Assembly (NCBI RefSeq): GCF_000368765.1
Contig: NZ_KB849653.1
Coordinates: 161,760 to 225,759, forward strand
Length of the DNA stretch: 64,000 nt
Origin: Acinetobacter junii CIP 64.5
Lineage (GTDB): Bacteria > Pseudomonadota > Gammaproteobacteria > Pseudomonadales > Moraxellaceae
Reading direction: 5' to 3'
In this document: positions 35,011 to 45,423 of the stretch, in pieces
Position numbering within the stretch: the stretch's first letter is position 1
How the letters are laid out: every line of letters begins with the position of its first letter
Translations under genes and position numbers: made by a program
Notes under the pieces: model-generated
The model's database searches: none
What the model saw: only the letters and a program-made list of their open reading frames with translations
What the model was told of the DNA's origin: nothing

Positions 35011-35050
35011 AGAAGGGGCGCTTGTTCGCTCCTTCTTTGCGTTTAACTTT
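35011..35050 (+). terminator. Hairpin between rpsO and pnp (attenuator or processing site)
   Basis: AGAAGGGGCG and CGCTCCTTCT (one G-U pair) enclose a six-base loop, followed by a loose T-rich stretch. In E. coli this interval holds the rpsO terminator and an RNase III site that controls pnp; a similar role is inferred here. Confidence 0.6.
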
Positions 35051-35169
35051 TTTAAATATTTGATCTAGTGCGATGGCTTCTAAGCTTTGTCATTTATCTA
35101 CACAGCAGTTGTGGTCTGAATGCCAAACCTTAGGGGTCTCACTAGAATAAAATTAGGAAAATACAATAC

Positions 35170-37263
35170 ATGTCTATGTTTAATATAGTTCGTAAAGAAT
35201 TCCAATTTGGTCAACACCAAGTTGTTTTAGAAACGGGTCGCGTTGCACGTCAAGCAAATACAGTTTTAGTCACTATGGGTGGTGTAACTGTTTTAGTTGC
35301 GGTTGTTGCGCAACCTAAAGCAAAAGCAGGTCAAGATTTTTTCCCGTTGACTGTTAACTATCAAGAAAAACAATATGCAGCGGGTCGTATTCCAGGTGGT
35401 TACGGTAAACGTGAAGGTCGTGCATCTGAAGCTGAAACTTTGATTTCACGTCTAATCGACCGTCCAATTCGTCCGTTATTCCCAGAAGGTTATTTCAACG
35501 AAATCCAAGTAACAGCGACTGTTGTTTCTTCTGATAAGACGATGGATGCTGATATTGCCGCTATGCTAGGTACATCAGCTGCATTATCAATCGCTGGTAC
35601 ACCTTTCCGTGGTCCAATCGGTGGTGCTCGTGTTGGTTTGATCAATGGCGAATACGTTTTAAACCCGAACTTTGAACAACTTGCACAATCTGATCTTGAT
35701 TTAGTTGTTGCGGGTACAGAATCAGCAGTATTAATGGTTGAGTCTGAAGCGAAAGAACTTTCAGAAGACCAAATGTTGGGTGCTGTACTTTTCGGTCATG
35801 ACGAAATGCAAATTGCAATTCAAGCCATTAAAGAATTTGCTGCTGCCGCTGGCGCAGTTGAATCAACTTGGGTTGCCCCAGTTAAAAATGAAGAGCTTCG
35901 TGCAAAATTGAAAGAGGCTTTCGAAGCAAAAATTTCAGAAGCTTATACGATTGCAGTTAAACAAGATCGTTATACAGCATTAGATGCATTGTATGCTGAA
36001 GCTGTTGCACAGTTCGTTCCTGAAAATGACGAAACTGGTATCGCTGATGAAGTAAATGAATTATTTGAAGATCTTAAATATCGTACAGTACGTGACAACA
36101 TCTTGTCAGGTAAGCCACGTATTGATGGTCGTGATACTAAAACTGTTCGTGCGATCGATGTTCAAGTCGGTGTATTAGATCGTGCTCACGGTTCTGCGTT
36201 ATTTACACGTGGTGAAACTCAGGCCTTGGTAACAACAACTTTGGGTAATACTCGTGATGCGTTGATGGTTGATACCCTTGCTGGTACTAAAACTGACAAC
36301 TTCATGTTGCACTACAACTTCCCTGCATACTCTGTAGGTGAGACTGGTCGTGAATCGGGACCTAAACGTCGCGAAATCGGTCATGGTCGTTTAGCACGTC
36401 GTGGTGTTCAAGCTGTTCTTCCTGCTGCTGATCGTTTCCCGTACGTGATTCGTATCGTATCTGATATTACTGAATCAAACGGTTCATCTTCTATGGCTTC
36501 TGTATGTGGTGCTTCATTATCACTTATGGATGCAGGTGTTCCACTTAAAGCGCCAGTTGCTGGTATTGCAATGGGCTTAGTGAAAGAAGGTGAACGTTTC
36601 GCAGTTCTTTCTGACATCTTAGGTGATGAAGATCATCTTGGTGATATGGACTTTAAAGTAGCAGGTTCAGCAAACGGTATTACTGCGCTTCAAATGGACA
36701 TTAAGATTGAAGGGATCACTGAAGAAATTATGGAAGTTGCGTTAAACCAAGCATTTGCTGGTCGTATGCACATCCTTAATGAAATGAACAAAGTAATTTC
36801 ACGTGCTCGTCCTGAAATTTCAATGCATGCTCCTACTTTTGAAGTGATCAGCATTAACCCAGACAAGATTCGTGATGTCATTGGTAAAGGTGGCGCAACG
36901 ATTCGTGCCATTACAGAAGAGACTAAAGCTGCGATTGATATCGAAGACAATGGTACAGTTCGTGTATTCGGTGAAACTAAAGCTGCTGCTCGTGCTGCGA
37001 TTGCAAAAATCCAAGCACTTACTGCTGAAGTTGAACCAGGTAAGATCTATGACGGTAAAGTAATCCGTATCGTTGAGTTTGGTGCGTTTGTAAACATCAT
37101 GCCAGGTACTGATGGTTTACTTCACATTTCGCAAATCTCAAATGAGCGTATTGCAAACGTGACTGATGTATTGAAAGAAGGTCAAGATGTGAAAGTACAG
37201 GTTGCGGATGTTGATAACCGCGGTCGTATTAAGTTAACAATGAAAGATATTGAACAAGCGTAA
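35170..37263 (+). CDS. pnp: Polyribonucleotide nucleotidyltransferase (PNPase)
   Basis: PNPase is the phosphorolytic 3'-5' exoribonuclease of the RNA degradosome. The 697-residue protein has two RNase PH domains ([37 protein letters not shown] with [15 protein letters not shown] and [17 protein letters not shown]), a KH domain with [12 protein letters not shown], and a C-terminal S1 domain ([20 protein letters not shown]) ending in LTMKDIEQA. An AGGAAA site precedes the ATG. It follows rpsO and ends at a terminator. PNPase autoregulates its own leader in enterics. Confidence 0.98.
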   Translation: MSMFNIVRKEFQFGQHQVVLETGRVARQANTVLVTMGGVTVLVAVVAQPKAKAGQDFFPLTVNYQEKQYAAGRIPGGYGKREGRASEAETLISRLIDRPIRPLFPEGYFNEIQVTATVVSSDKTMDADIAAMLGTSAALSIAGTPFRGPIGGARVGLINGEYVLNPNFEQLAQSDLDLVVAGTESAVLMVESEAKELSEDQMLGAVLFGHDEMQIAIQAIKEFAAAAGAVESTWVAPVKNEELRAKLKEAFEAKISEAYTIAVKQDRYTALDALYAEAVAQFVPENDETGIADEVNELFEDLKYRTVRDNILSGKPRIDGRDTKTVRAIDVQVGVLDRAHGSALFTRGETQALVTTTLGNTRDALMVDTLAGTKTDNFMLHYNFPAYSVGETGRESGPKRREIGHGRLARRGVQAVLPAADRFPYVIRIVSDITESNGSSSMASVCGASLSLMDAGVPLKAPVAGIAMGLVKEGERFAVLSDILGDEDHLGDMDFKVAGSANGITALQMDIKIEGITEEIMEVALNQAFAGRMHILNEMNKVISRARPEISMHAPTFEVISINPDKIRDVIGKGGATIRAITEETKAAIDIEDNGTVRVFGETKAAARAAIAKIQALTAEVEPGKIYDGKVIRIVEFGAFVNIMPGTDGLLHISQISNERIANVTDVLKEGQDVKVQVADVDNRGRIKLTMKDIEQA

Positions 37264-37277
37264 GCTTCTCAATATAC

Positions 37278-37305
37278 AAAAAGTCCGCTAAATGCGGACT
37301 TTTTT
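37278..37305 (+). terminator. Intrinsic terminator of pnp
   Basis: The stem AGTCCGC / GCGGACT, extended by A-T pairs, has a five-base loop and is followed by a T-run, starting 15 bases after the pnp stop. Confidence 0.94.
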
Positions 37306-37346
37306 ATGGCATCATCTTTTTAAAATTTAATCTGAACATTAGAGTT

Positions 37347-38567
37347 ATGCAGCTTTATTATTTTTATCGACATAACAGTGAAAATACGATTTTTATTAGT
37401 GCAGAAGAACAAGCAGAACATCATCTAGAGTTTTTATGGGTCGATAGTTTAAGACAAGATTTAGTGAATCATAACGAGATGTGGCAAAAGAACATTTATG
37501 AGCATACTGGTGTGGTGCTCAATGAATTTCATATGCGAGATTTATTAAATATCGAACATCCGTGTGCTTTTGATAGTGTTGAAGAATATGATCTTCTGGT
37601 TTTTCGTAAGTTAATCACGCCAGATGACCAAATTTATGAAAATGAAGCATCTGAATCTCATGAAAGCGTTTTTGGTTTGGCGACAACGCCTATCAGTTTT
37701 ATTTTAACGCCTCATATTTTGATTAGTCTTAGAGAGCAGGGCAATAAAGCGGTAGAGAGTTATATCCAACGTATTCAGATGATTATGGAAAAACCCATAG
37801 CTGAACAAAACAAACCGCGTAAATTACCAAGTACACCTGCTGATTTATCACTTCGTTTATTAAACAGTATGATTGATGGTTATCTAAACCTAAGAACTCC
37901 ATTAACACGACGTGTTGAATATTGGCAGCAACAGTTATTGCAAGGAAATCGTCGATTTAAACAATGGCATCAGTTGTTTCATGAAGATATGGCATTTCAG
38001 CAGATTGAAAATCTATGTGAAGAGCAAATTGAAACTTTACAAGAGTTTCGGGATGAGCTTGTAGATAATTATCATCATGTGGTTGGAGAACATAAGCACA
38101 AAACTCAAGATATTCTGTTAGTTCGTTTAAATGATTTGATGAGTCATGTCGAACGCGTGCAAAAGCATACTTTGAGGCTTCGCAATGCCGTTCAATCTGC
38201 AATTGATCTACATTTTTCTGCGATTGCGAACCAAACTAACGAGAATATGCGAATACTGGCAATTATCACGGCAGTTTTTGCACCATTAACTTTACTTACG
38301 GGAATCTATGGAATGAACTTTGAGTTTATTCCTGGTCTCAAATCACCCGTAGGTTTTTGGATTATGTTAGGTGTGATGTTGCTGAGTACAGTCTTGCTAC
38401 TTTATTACTTTTATCAGCAACATTTGGTTGGTCGTGGTGAGCGTAGTGTGATTGATTTGCTCGCACAACAAAACAAGCAGCGAAATATTAATCTGCTTTG
38501 GTTCTTAGATTATGAGCCAATCAAACAAACACTGAAGGAAGTTGAGAAAATGACCAAATTAAAATGA
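37347..38567 (+). CDS. CorA-family divalent cation transporter
   Basis: CorA proteins are pentameric Mg2+/Co2+/Ni2+ channels, and some relatives export Zn2+. The 406-residue protein has a large N-terminal cytoplasmic domain, a long helix (about 200-300) and two C-terminal transmembrane segments. The signature YGMNFEF falls at the end of the first transmembrane helix (about residues 302-322) and the second helix is VGFWIMLGVMLLSTVLLLYYF. A cytoplasmic tail of about 45 residues after the second helix is longer than the short basic end of E. coli CorA, closer to ZntB or long CorA forms. Ion preference cannot be told from sequence. Confidence 0.88.
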   Translation: MQLYYFYRHNSENTIFISAEEQAEHHLEFLWVDSLRQDLVNHNEMWQKNIYEHTGVVLNEFHMRDLLNIEHPCAFDSVEEYDLLVFRKLITPDDQIYENEASESHESVFGLATTPISFILTPHILISLREQGNKAVESYIQRIQMIMEKPIAEQNKPRKLPSTPADLSLRLLNSMIDGYLNLRTPLTRRVEYWQQQLLQGNRRFKQWHQLFHEDMAFQQIENLCEEQIETLQEFRDELVDNYHHVVGEHKHKTQDILLVRLNDLMSHVERVQKHTLRLRNAVQSAIDLHFSAIANQTNENMRILAIITAVFAPLTLLTGIYGMNFEFIPGLKSPVGFWIMLGVMLLSTVLLLYYFYQQHLVGRGERSVIDLLAQQNKQRNINLLWFLDYEPIKQTLKEVEKMTKLK

Positions 38568-38590
38568 TGAATTTGGTCTGTGTATTTTAC

Positions 38591-38917
38591 TCAGTGGAAA
38601 TGTTTGAGTTGTCTTCTTAATTGTTGAACTTCATCAATTAAATCCAACATTACCGCCACAGCTGAGAGACTAGCATCGAAATCTCGTTGCAGGCGATAGG
38701 CACGACGGGCGCGAGCAACATCTTCACCAATAAACTGGTGGCTTTGTGGATCAACCTGAATCTGCAAAATATCGTAGTCGATCAGCTTGAGTACCCAGTC
38801 GGTGCTTTGACCACAGGCTTCGGCAAAGTGCTCAAGATCAAGTGCCAATTGTTCATCAATGATTTCAACTTGGCAGTGACCGTCATATTGAATTTCTTTG
38901 TATTGAATAGTTGTCAT
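38591..38917 (-). CDS. cbpM: Chaperone modulator CbpM
   Basis: CbpM binds the J domain of CbpA and inhibits both its co-chaperone and DNA-binding activity. The 108-residue protein has a MerR-like helix-turn-helix fold (LEHFAEACGQSTDWVLKLID, then FIGEDVARARRAYRLQRDFD) and a C-terminal helix VMLDLIDEVQQLRRQL. It lies 11 bases downstream of cbpA with an AAGGAG ribosome-binding site, the same pairing as in other bacteria. Confidence 0.88.
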   Translation of the reverse strand: MTTIQYKEIQYDGHCQVEIIDEQLALDLEHFAEACGQSTDWVLKLIDYDILQIQVDPQSHQFIGEDVARARRAYRLQRDFDASLSAVAVMLDLIDEVQQLRRQLKHFH

Positions 38918-38928
38918 GATCTTACTCC

Positions 38929-39894
38929 TTATGATGCACGAGGTCTGAATGAAGCAAAAGCATCTGCAAACTGTTGATAAGCTCGTTGCTCTTGTTCGCT
39001 GTGTGCTGGTGGTAAAACAATATTAATAATTAGATATAAATGCCCTGCAGTTTTATTTGGTATCCCTTTATCTTTGAGACGTAATTGTTGTCCATTTTTA
39101 GCATTTTTAGGTAAATTGACTTTGAGTTGCCCTGCGGGAGTATTGACTTCAATGCTTTGTCCTAGAGCTGCTTCCCACGGAGTTACATCAATAGTTTGGT
39201 AAACATCTACACCATCGACATGGATACGATTGGTATCTTTGTATTGGATTTCGATATATAGATCGCCATTTGGTCCTCCATTGACTCCTGATTGTCCTTG
39301 TCCACTGAGACGGATTTGTTGTCCTTCTTTCATTCCCTTCGGAATTTTCACCTCAAGTGTTTTACGTTGAATTTCGGGTTCGCCATAGACGTTATAAGTT
39401 GGAATTTGCAAGGTAATCTGCTGGGTTGAACCGTGATAGGCAATATCTAAATCAACTTGAATGCTGGCATGCTGGTCTTCGCCCTTGTAACTGCGTTGCT
39501 GGCGTTGCGAACGCTGCTGCCCGCCACCAAACCCTGCGCCAAAACGGCCAAACAAGTCTTCAAAACCACTAAAGTCTGCACCCCCATCGCCTGAACTTTG
39601 GCGATAGAACTGGGAACCGTCAAAACCACCCGTGCCTTGACCAAATCCGCCTGCACCCTGACCAAAGCCAGCAAAACCCTGTGGATGATCCAGCATCTGG
39701 TCATATTCAGCCTTTTTAGTGGCATCACCCAAGGTATCGTAGGCGACATTAATCGCCTGCATTTTGGCTTCAGCATCTGCCTCTTTACTAATATCTGGAT
39801 GATATTTCTTTGCCAGTTTACGATATGCTTTTTTGATTTCGTCTGCTGAAGCATCTCTTGAAACACCGAGCTCTTCATAATAATTTTTTGCCAT
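38929..39894 (-). CDS. cbpA: Curved-DNA-binding J-domain co-chaperone CbpA
   Basis: CbpA is a DnaJ-type Hsp40 that stimulates DnaK and binds curved DNA. The 321-residue protein has an N-terminal J domain with HPD in [11 protein letters not shown] (about residue 32), a Gly/Phe-rich linker (residues 75-130) and two C-terminal substrate-binding domains. The zinc-finger domain of DnaJ is absent, which identifies it as the CbpA type. It is followed by cbpM. Confidence 0.94.
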   Translation of the reverse strand: MAKNYYEELGVSRDASADEIKKAYRKLAKKYHPDISKEADAEAKMQAINVAYDTLGDATKKAEYDQMLDHPQGFAGFGQGAGGFGQGTGGFDGSQFYRQSSGDGGADFSGFEDLFGRFGAGFGGGQQRSQRQQRSYKGEDQHASIQVDLDIAYHGSTQQITLQIPTYNVYGEPEIQRKTLEVKIPKGMKEGQQIRLSGQGQSGVNGGPNGDLYIEIQYKDTNRIHVDGVDVYQTIDVTPWEAALGQSIEVNTPAGQLKVNLPKNAKNGQQLRLKDKGIPNKTAGHLYLIINIVLPPAHSEQEQRAYQQFADAFASFRPRAS

Positions 39895-40105
39895 GATCTT
39901 AAATATAATAATGAGATGTTTCTTTTATTATGAAACGAATTGCCAAGATTTCAATAGGCTGGATTGTATAAGACTTGTTTTGTTGTTTTGGAAAAAATGC
40001 CAGCACTTTGGCTTGGCTGACACCGATCATGATATCCATTGGGCTATAACTTTAACTGAGATAGAGTTTTGGATAATGCCTTATCCAGTAGACCTTAACG
40101 TAAAA

Positions 40106-40133
40106 TAAAAAAAGACGGCAGCCCGTCTTTTTT
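40106..40133. terminator. Intrinsic terminator downstream of hslO
   Basis: The stem AGACGG / CCGTCT with a CAGC loop is flanked by A- and T-runs, so it can act in both directions. Read leftward it lies directly after the hslO stop. Confidence 0.93.
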
Positions 40134-40147
40134 ATGAGAAAAATCAA

Positions 40148-41023
40148 TTAACTCAAATGTTCACCAAATAAGCCTAATGCTTCTTCGGCGGTAAATTCAT
40201 AGCGTGCATTACAGAACTGGCAATCCATTTGGATTGGGTTTTGTGCTTCAAGCGTTTCATGAACTGCATGAACACCAATTTGAATCAATGCATTGGCACA
40301 ACGCTCTTTTGAACAAGTACAGCCGAATTTGAGCTGTTCAACTTCTGGTAAGCGAACCTCTTCCTCGTTGTATAGTCGATACAAAATCTCATTGGCTGGA
40401 AGATCTGTTAGTTCTTCTGATTTGAGTGTTTCAGTTAACATTCTCAAACGTGGCCATATATCTTCATCAACAAGTTTTTGTTCTTCCTCATCGTTTCGAG
40501 GTAAGAGCTGGATTAAAAGACCACCAGAACGCTCTCCATTGGTTGCTAGTACAATATGTGTTGGGATTTGCGCTGACAAATCATAATATTGCATTAGACA
40601 ACCTGCTAAAGTCGGTTGATCAAGAGGTACAATCCCTTGGTAACGTTCACCATGTTCAGGTTCGATATTGATAAAAAGAACAGGGGTGGTGAGGGCTGCC
40701 AAAACAGTTCGACTGTCACTACCTTCATTAAATCTTGGATCTTCTTCGTAATCAGCTAATGCACGTACTTCACCTAAATGATTACACTCCGCCATTGCCC
40801 ATTTGAATGTCCCGCTCGCCTGAATTTGTAGGCTGATGCGCCCACGAATTTTAAGCGTGCTTGCAAGTAATGCCGTTGCGCTGAGCATCTCACCTAAAAG
40901 GCTTTTAACCGCAGGCATGTATTCTCTTTGAGCCAAAATCGTTTGTAATGTTTCTTCTAGATGAACCACTTCACCACGAACAGGACAGTCTTCGATATAA
41001 AAGCGTTGGCGTAAATCAGACAT
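40148..41023 (-). CDS. hslO: Redox-regulated chaperone Hsp33
   Basis: Hsp33 is a holdase chaperone activated by oxidation of a zinc-binding cysteine cluster. The ATG at 41023 (MSDLRQRFYI) is chosen for its TTGGAGAAA ribosome-binding site; the open frame runs 11 codons further up without one. The 291-residue protein ends with the zinc/redox motif: CxC in FGCTCSKERC and CxxC in MDCQFCNARYEF. The N-terminal domain shows SGTFKWAMAECN and the central segment QIPTHIVLATNGERSGGLLI. It is preceded by a CPA2 antiporter gene on the same strand. Confidence 0.95.
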   Translation of the reverse strand: MSDLRQRFYIEDCPVRGEVVHLEETLQTILAQREYMPAVKSLLGEMLSATALLASTLKIRGRISLQIQASGTFKWAMAECNHLGEVRALADYEEDPRFNEGSDSRTVLAALTTPVLFINIEPEHGERYQGIVPLDQPTLAGCLMQYYDLSAQIPTHIVLATNGERSGGLLIQLLPRNDEEEQKLVDEDIWPRLRMLTETLKSEELTDLPANEILYRLYNEEEVRLPEVEQLKFGCTCSKERCANALIQIGVHAVHETLEAQNPIQMDCQFCNARYEFTAEEALGLFGEHLS

Positions 41024-41142
41024 ATTTTTCTCCAATACCCCGTTAGGGGAAAACAAAGCAATGCTTTGCCTTGAAAAGCGCTTATGGCTTTATAAGAAGG
41101 TGAATGGTTATGCAGTCAATAATGGTGTCAGTTTGCAAAAAC

Positions 41143-42963
41143 TCAAGATATTTCCTGCTGAGAATTTGCTTCACTTTGTGTATTTTGCTCATTCATCAAA
41201 CGATGTTTTGCAGAAATAGATGTGTTTTCAAATAAATTTTCAAGTTCTGCAAGTGCATTCGGGTAACGCTCTATTTGATCGTCTTCATCATATGTACTGT
41301 AATGCGATCTCAAAAGCACCTGATCGTGCTGTTTAAACTCTTCAATTCGAGTTTTTGTCTCATCAATTGATAGACCTGTTTCGATCAGCACATCTTCTGC
41401 CATACCTAAAGATGAGAGATAGGTTTCACGATAAATTTGTTGCACGCCTAATTGATGCAGTAGGTGGGCATGATGTCGATCACGAGCACGTGCAAATAAA
41501 ATTAATTCTGGATAATTCAAACGAAGGTGACGAGCGAGATTCATACTATCCTCAACATCATCAATCACTAAAATTGCCAGCTTACAGTGTTCTATACCAG
41601 CGATACGAAGATTCTCGATTTGAGTCACGTCAGCATCAATAAAGCGATGTCCATATTGTTCTATAAAATGAGCAGCAGGTTGATTGCTATCAATGACGCT
41701 AAAGTGTTGACCTTGCGCATGTAATACTCTAGCGATGATTTGCCCAAAACGCCCGAAACCTAGAATTAGAATTGGATGTTGCGCAACTTCGTCTGAATCG
41801 GGCTGAACTGGCTTTTTCAAGATCAAAGGTAAAACTTTAGAATTCACCAGCCAAAATAAAGGTGGAGTCAAAAGCATTGACCCAAATACCACGACTAGAG
41901 TTGGCTGTAATATTTGCGTACTGATGACTTTTTCACTTTCAGCAATTTTGAGCAAGATAAAGGTTAACTCTCCACTTTGTGCCAGCAATACAGCGGACAG
42001 GTTACTGAGTTTTAGTTGGCGTTGTTGAAAATAGCTTGTCACTCCAATAATGCCTGCTTTAATCACCACAAGCCCAACGATCGCAGCGACAATAAAAACA
42101 GGAGTTTGGAATAAGGGATTGAGTGTTAGGTTCAATCCTAAAGCAAAAAACAGAAGTCCGATGAGCGCATGTTTAAAGGGTTGAATAAAGTTTCCGATCT
42201 CAGTACGAAAATCAGTTTCAGCAAGCACTAGACCTGCTAAAAAGGCAGCGATTAAGATATGAATATTTAAAATCTGTAGTATCAAAAAAATACTGAGTAA
42301 AACCAGCGTGCTGAGGATGGGAAGAAGTTCCAGACTTTTATGACGCGCTAAATAATGAAAAGCTGGACGCACTAGATAGCGGCTTGCTAAAAATAACCCC
42401 GAGATTGTTGCAATGATTGCAGCAAAATAGGCGATACCATGACGTGTAGTTGCGGTATCTTCGAGTAATGGAAACAGGATAATAACAATAACAGCGAAAC
42501 AACTTTGTAGTTGAGCTGCGGTTAAACTATTTTGTCCTAATTGATTACGAACCTGATTTTTTTGCTCTATAAATTGTTGTACTAAAAAGACAGATGAAAA
42601 GCTCAGGGATAGCCCCAAAAGACAGCCTAGTAACAACTGATCCAACAAGAGAAAGCATACGACACATAGGACAATGCTAATTAAAGCCAAAGGCGTAGCA
42701 TAGAGCTTTAAGACACGATGACGTTGTTGCCACAGTTGTTTAGGTTTTAAATAAAAACCTAGGAAAAACAAAACGGCCAACATGCCTAAGTCGGTTAAAA
42801 GTTGAATTTCATCAACATCATCAATCAGTTTGAAAACACTAGGACCTAACAACAGTCCTGCAATCGTAAAGCCTAAAATGGTTGAGAATGTATAACGCTT
42901 TGCGATAGGTGCAAAAATTAATGCTGCTACGAGGAAAAAAAGGACAGTAATCAATAAAGACAT
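41143..42963 (-). CDS. CPA2-family cation:proton antiporter with RCK/TrkA-N domain
   Basis: This is an inner-membrane K+ or Na+/H+ antiporter of the KefB/KefC/YbaL kind, 606 residues. Residues 1-385 hold about 12-13 transmembrane helices of the Na_H_Exchanger fold (ILGFTIAGLLLGPSVFKLI, LLFFALGLNLTLNPLF). A cytoplasmic TrkA-N domain follows with the Rossmann motif LGFGRFGQIIARVL near residue 400 and the acid end FSVID. The C-terminal part is hydrophilic. Which of the KefB/KefC/YbaL groups it joins cannot be settled by eye; no kefF/kefG oxidoreductase partner is adjacent. Confidence 0.88.
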   Translation of the reverse strand: MSLLITVLFFLVAALIFAPIAKRYTFSTILGFTIAGLLLGPSVFKLIDDVDEIQLLTDLGMLAVLFFLGFYLKPKQLWQQRHRVLKLYATPLALISIVLCVVCFLLLDQLLLGCLLGLSLSFSSVFLVQQFIEQKNQVRNQLGQNSLTAAQLQSCFAVIVIILFPLLEDTATTRHGIAYFAAIIATISGLFLASRYLVRPAFHYLARHKSLELLPILSTLVLLSIFLILQILNIHILIAAFLAGLVLAETDFRTEIGNFIQPFKHALIGLLFFALGLNLTLNPLFQTPVFIVAAIVGLVVIKAGIIGVTSYFQQRQLKLSNLSAVLLAQSGELTFILLKIAESEKVISTQILQPTLVVVFGSMLLTPPLFWLVNSKVLPLILKKPVQPDSDEVAQHPILILGFGRFGQIIARVLHAQGQHFSVIDSNQPAAHFIEQYGHRFIDADVTQIENLRIAGIEHCKLAILVIDDVEDSMNLARHLRLNYPELILFARARDRHHAHLLHQLGVQQIYRETYLSSLGMAEDVLIETGLSIDETKTRIEEFKQHDQVLLRSHYSTYDEDDQIERYPNALAELENLFENTSISAKHRLMNEQNTQSEANSQQEIS

Positions 42964-42997
42964 TTAATGCCTCGAATCTAAAATTCTTATCGTGAAT

Positions 42998-45223
42998 TCA
43001 ACTAAACTCTTGTGGATCAACATCAATTGATAATCTGAGTTGATGTTGGCGAGGTAAATGTACCACTTGTTGCCACCATTGACGTAAATAAAAATGCAGT
43101 TTTGCTCGGTCGGCAGATAAAATCACCATATGCGCTCGATAACGCCCTGCTTTGCGTTCCATTGGGGCAGGAATAGGTCCCCAAATTTCAATAATATCTG
43201 CTGCAATAGCTCTTAAGCCTTGTGCTGCTTCCATCAAAAACTGTTGACTGTAATCACGATCTTTCGACTCCACACGGACTAAAACAGCGTAACGATAAGG
43301 CGGTAACATCGCAACTTTACGCTCACTCAGCATTTGTTTTGCAACAGCACGATAGTCTTGTTCAATCAAGGTTGTGAGCATTGGATGATCGGGTCTTAAA
43401 CTTTGTAAATACACGCTGCCTTTATGTTCACCACGTCCTGCACGTCCTGCAACTTGTATGATTAATTGTGCTGTGCGCTCAGGTGCTCTTGGGTCTACGC
43501 TTAATAATCCTGAGTCGATATCCAGAATAGCGACTAATGTGACGTGTGGGAAATGATGTCCCTTCGCCAGCATTTGAGTGCCTAACAAAATGCTTGGTTT
43601 ATTCTGTTGAATTCGATCATAGATTTTTTGCCAACTACCCACACGACTTGTACTGTCACGATCTACCCGAATTACTTCATGATGGGGGAATAACTCGTGT
43701 AACTGTTCTTCAACTTTTGCAGTTCCAGCACCAATGCTTTTTAACGTTTGATGTTTACAAGCAGGGCATTCGTCTGGCAGGCGATTGATCGTACCGCAAT
43801 GATGACAGTGTAAATAAGAATAAGGCTGTGAATGTACAGTGAAATGTGCATCACAATGTGGGCAATTTGCTTGCCACCCACAACTTTCACACAGTAAAAC
43901 AGGAGCGTAACCTCGACGGTTTAGAAAGATAAGAACCTGTTCTTTGCGCTCTAAAGTTAATTTAATTTGATCAATTAGGTTTTGACTGATGCCATTTTTC
44001 TTCTTTGCTACTTTTAGATCAATCACATGCATTTTCGGTAAGACCGCAGTTCCAGCACGTTGATTGAGTTCAAGTAAATGTAATTTGCCAGACTCCACTA
44101 GATGATAACTATCAATACTTGGTGTAGCTGAACCCAAAATCACAGGGCAATTGTGTAAATGACCACGATAAAGGGCAACATCACGAGTATGATAACGGAA
44201 ACCCTCTTGTTGTTTATAAGAGAGATCGTGTTCTTCATCTAAGATGATCAAACCTAGATGCGGCAAAGGGGTGTAAATCGCAGAGCGCGTTCCAATGATG
44301 ATAGATGCTTTACCAGTTTGTGCATGTTGCCAAGCTTGCAAACGTTTTGAATCATTAAGTCCCGAGTGTAGTAAAGCAACATCGCAATGAAAACGTGATT
44401 TGAAGCGTGCGACTGTTTGAGGTGTCAAACCAATTTCAGGCACCAACACCAAAACTTGTTTACCTTGCTTTAGGACCTCATGCATTACTTGCAAATAGAC
44501 TTCGGTTTTACCACTGCCTGTAAGTCCATCTAGTAAAAAGGCTTGGTAACGTTGTTGAGCTTTGAGTATTTGTTGAATTGCTCGCTTTTGATCTTCGTTC
44601 GGCGTTAAAGGCATTTGTGCAAGTTGTATAGGCATCGGTGTAAAGTCATGAGCTTCAAGCTGACATTCAATCAGTCCCTTTTTTTCCAATGCCTTTAATG
44701 TTGCAGTTTCTACACCACTAAGATTTAAAATATTTTCGGTAGCGCCATGTGGATGAAGTTTTAGAATCTGATAGGCATCGTATTGCTTTTGAGAACGTTT
44801 TAATAAAGATTCTGGATCGTCATGCGCGAGAATATTCCAGTGGTGAAATAAGATATCTAAAGCACGACCCTGTCTTAAAAGTGCAGGAAGTGCACTTTGC
44901 ATCACTTCACCAATCGGGAATTGATAATACTGCGCAGACCATGTCAACAAAGTTAAAACTTGTTGGTCTAAGATAGCATCTTCATCAAGAAGTGCTGTAA
45001 TCGGTTTAAGTTTGAATTGCCCTGTAAACGGCTCATTTGGATCAACTTTCTCAGTAATGATACCGATCAGGTTTTGGCGACCAAATGAAACAGAAACACG
45101 TGCGCCTATTTGAGCTTGCAGGTATTGCTCTGCACTGACCGTATAGTCAAACGTGTCATACACATAGACGGGTAATGCAACTCGAATACGGTAAAGAATA
45201 GCGTTAGAATTTTCGGTAGGCAT
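42998..45223 (-). CDS. priA: Primosomal protein N' (replication restart helicase PriA)
   Basis: PriA recognises stalled forks and reloads the replisome. The 741-residue protein has the N-terminal 3'BD DNA-binding domain (VALPVYVYDTFDYTV), Walker A LDGLTGSGKTEVYLQ, Walker B ILDEEHDLSYKQQEGFRYHT, helicase motif LGSATPSIDS, a two-zinc insertion with paired cysteines (CESCGWQANCPHC and CHHCGTINRLPDECPAC), LGTQMLAKGHHFPHV and QVAGRAGRGEH. The ATG at 45223 (MPTENSN) is preferred; a GTG at 45238 is in frame. The ribosome-binding site is poor for both. Confidence 0.95.
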   Translation of the reverse strand: MPTENSNAILYRIRVALPVYVYDTFDYTVSAEQYLQAQIGARVSVSFGRQNLIGIITEKVDPNEPFTGQFKLKPITALLDEDAILDQQVLTLLTWSAQYYQFPIGEVMQSALPALLRQGRALDILFHHWNILAHDDPESLLKRSQKQYDAYQILKLHPHGATENILNLSGVETATLKALEKKGLIECQLEAHDFTPMPIQLAQMPLTPNEDQKRAIQQILKAQQRYQAFLLDGLTGSGKTEVYLQVMHEVLKQGKQVLVLVPEIGLTPQTVARFKSRFHCDVALLHSGLNDSKRLQAWQHAQTGKASIIIGTRSAIYTPLPHLGLIILDEEHDLSYKQQEGFRYHTRDVALYRGHLHNCPVILGSATPSIDSYHLVESGKLHLLELNQRAGTAVLPKMHVIDLKVAKKKNGISQNLIDQIKLTLERKEQVLIFLNRRGYAPVLLCESCGWQANCPHCDAHFTVHSQPYSYLHCHHCGTINRLPDECPACKHQTLKSIGAGTAKVEEQLHELFPHHEVIRVDRDSTSRVGSWQKIYDRIQQNKPSILLGTQMLAKGHHFPHVTLVAILDIDSGLLSVDPRAPERTAQLIIQVAGRAGRGEHKGSVYLQSLRPDHPMLTTLIEQDYRAVAKQMLSERKVAMLPPYRYAVLVRVESKDRDYSQQFLMEAAQGLRAIAADIIEIWGPIPAPMERKAGRYRAHMVILSADRAKLHFYLRQWWQQVVHLPRQHQLRLSIDVDPQEFS

Positions 45224-45423
45224 ATTGGCTTTATTCACGTGTAAAATGGCATGACGTCATATCATGGAATTATGCTAAAGTGCTGTGCACAAGGCGTATC
45301 AAATATTCAAATCAAAACAGTAATTTTACGATCTTGATGAATATAGAATGGAACTATCGTTCCTTATTCCTTACATGGATGCAACAGTAACGACAACTAT
45401 TTTTGGACAATTAGAACAGAACC

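Noticed and set aside
39447..39878. A 143-codon minus-strand frame inside cbpA
   Set aside because: It is a frame shadow of the Gly-rich cbpA linker and has no support from ribosome-binding site or family.
40148..41056. Longer hslO starting at 41056
   Set aside because: The ATG at 41023 has TTGGAGAAA upstream and matches the usual Hsp33 start; the upstream extension has no site.
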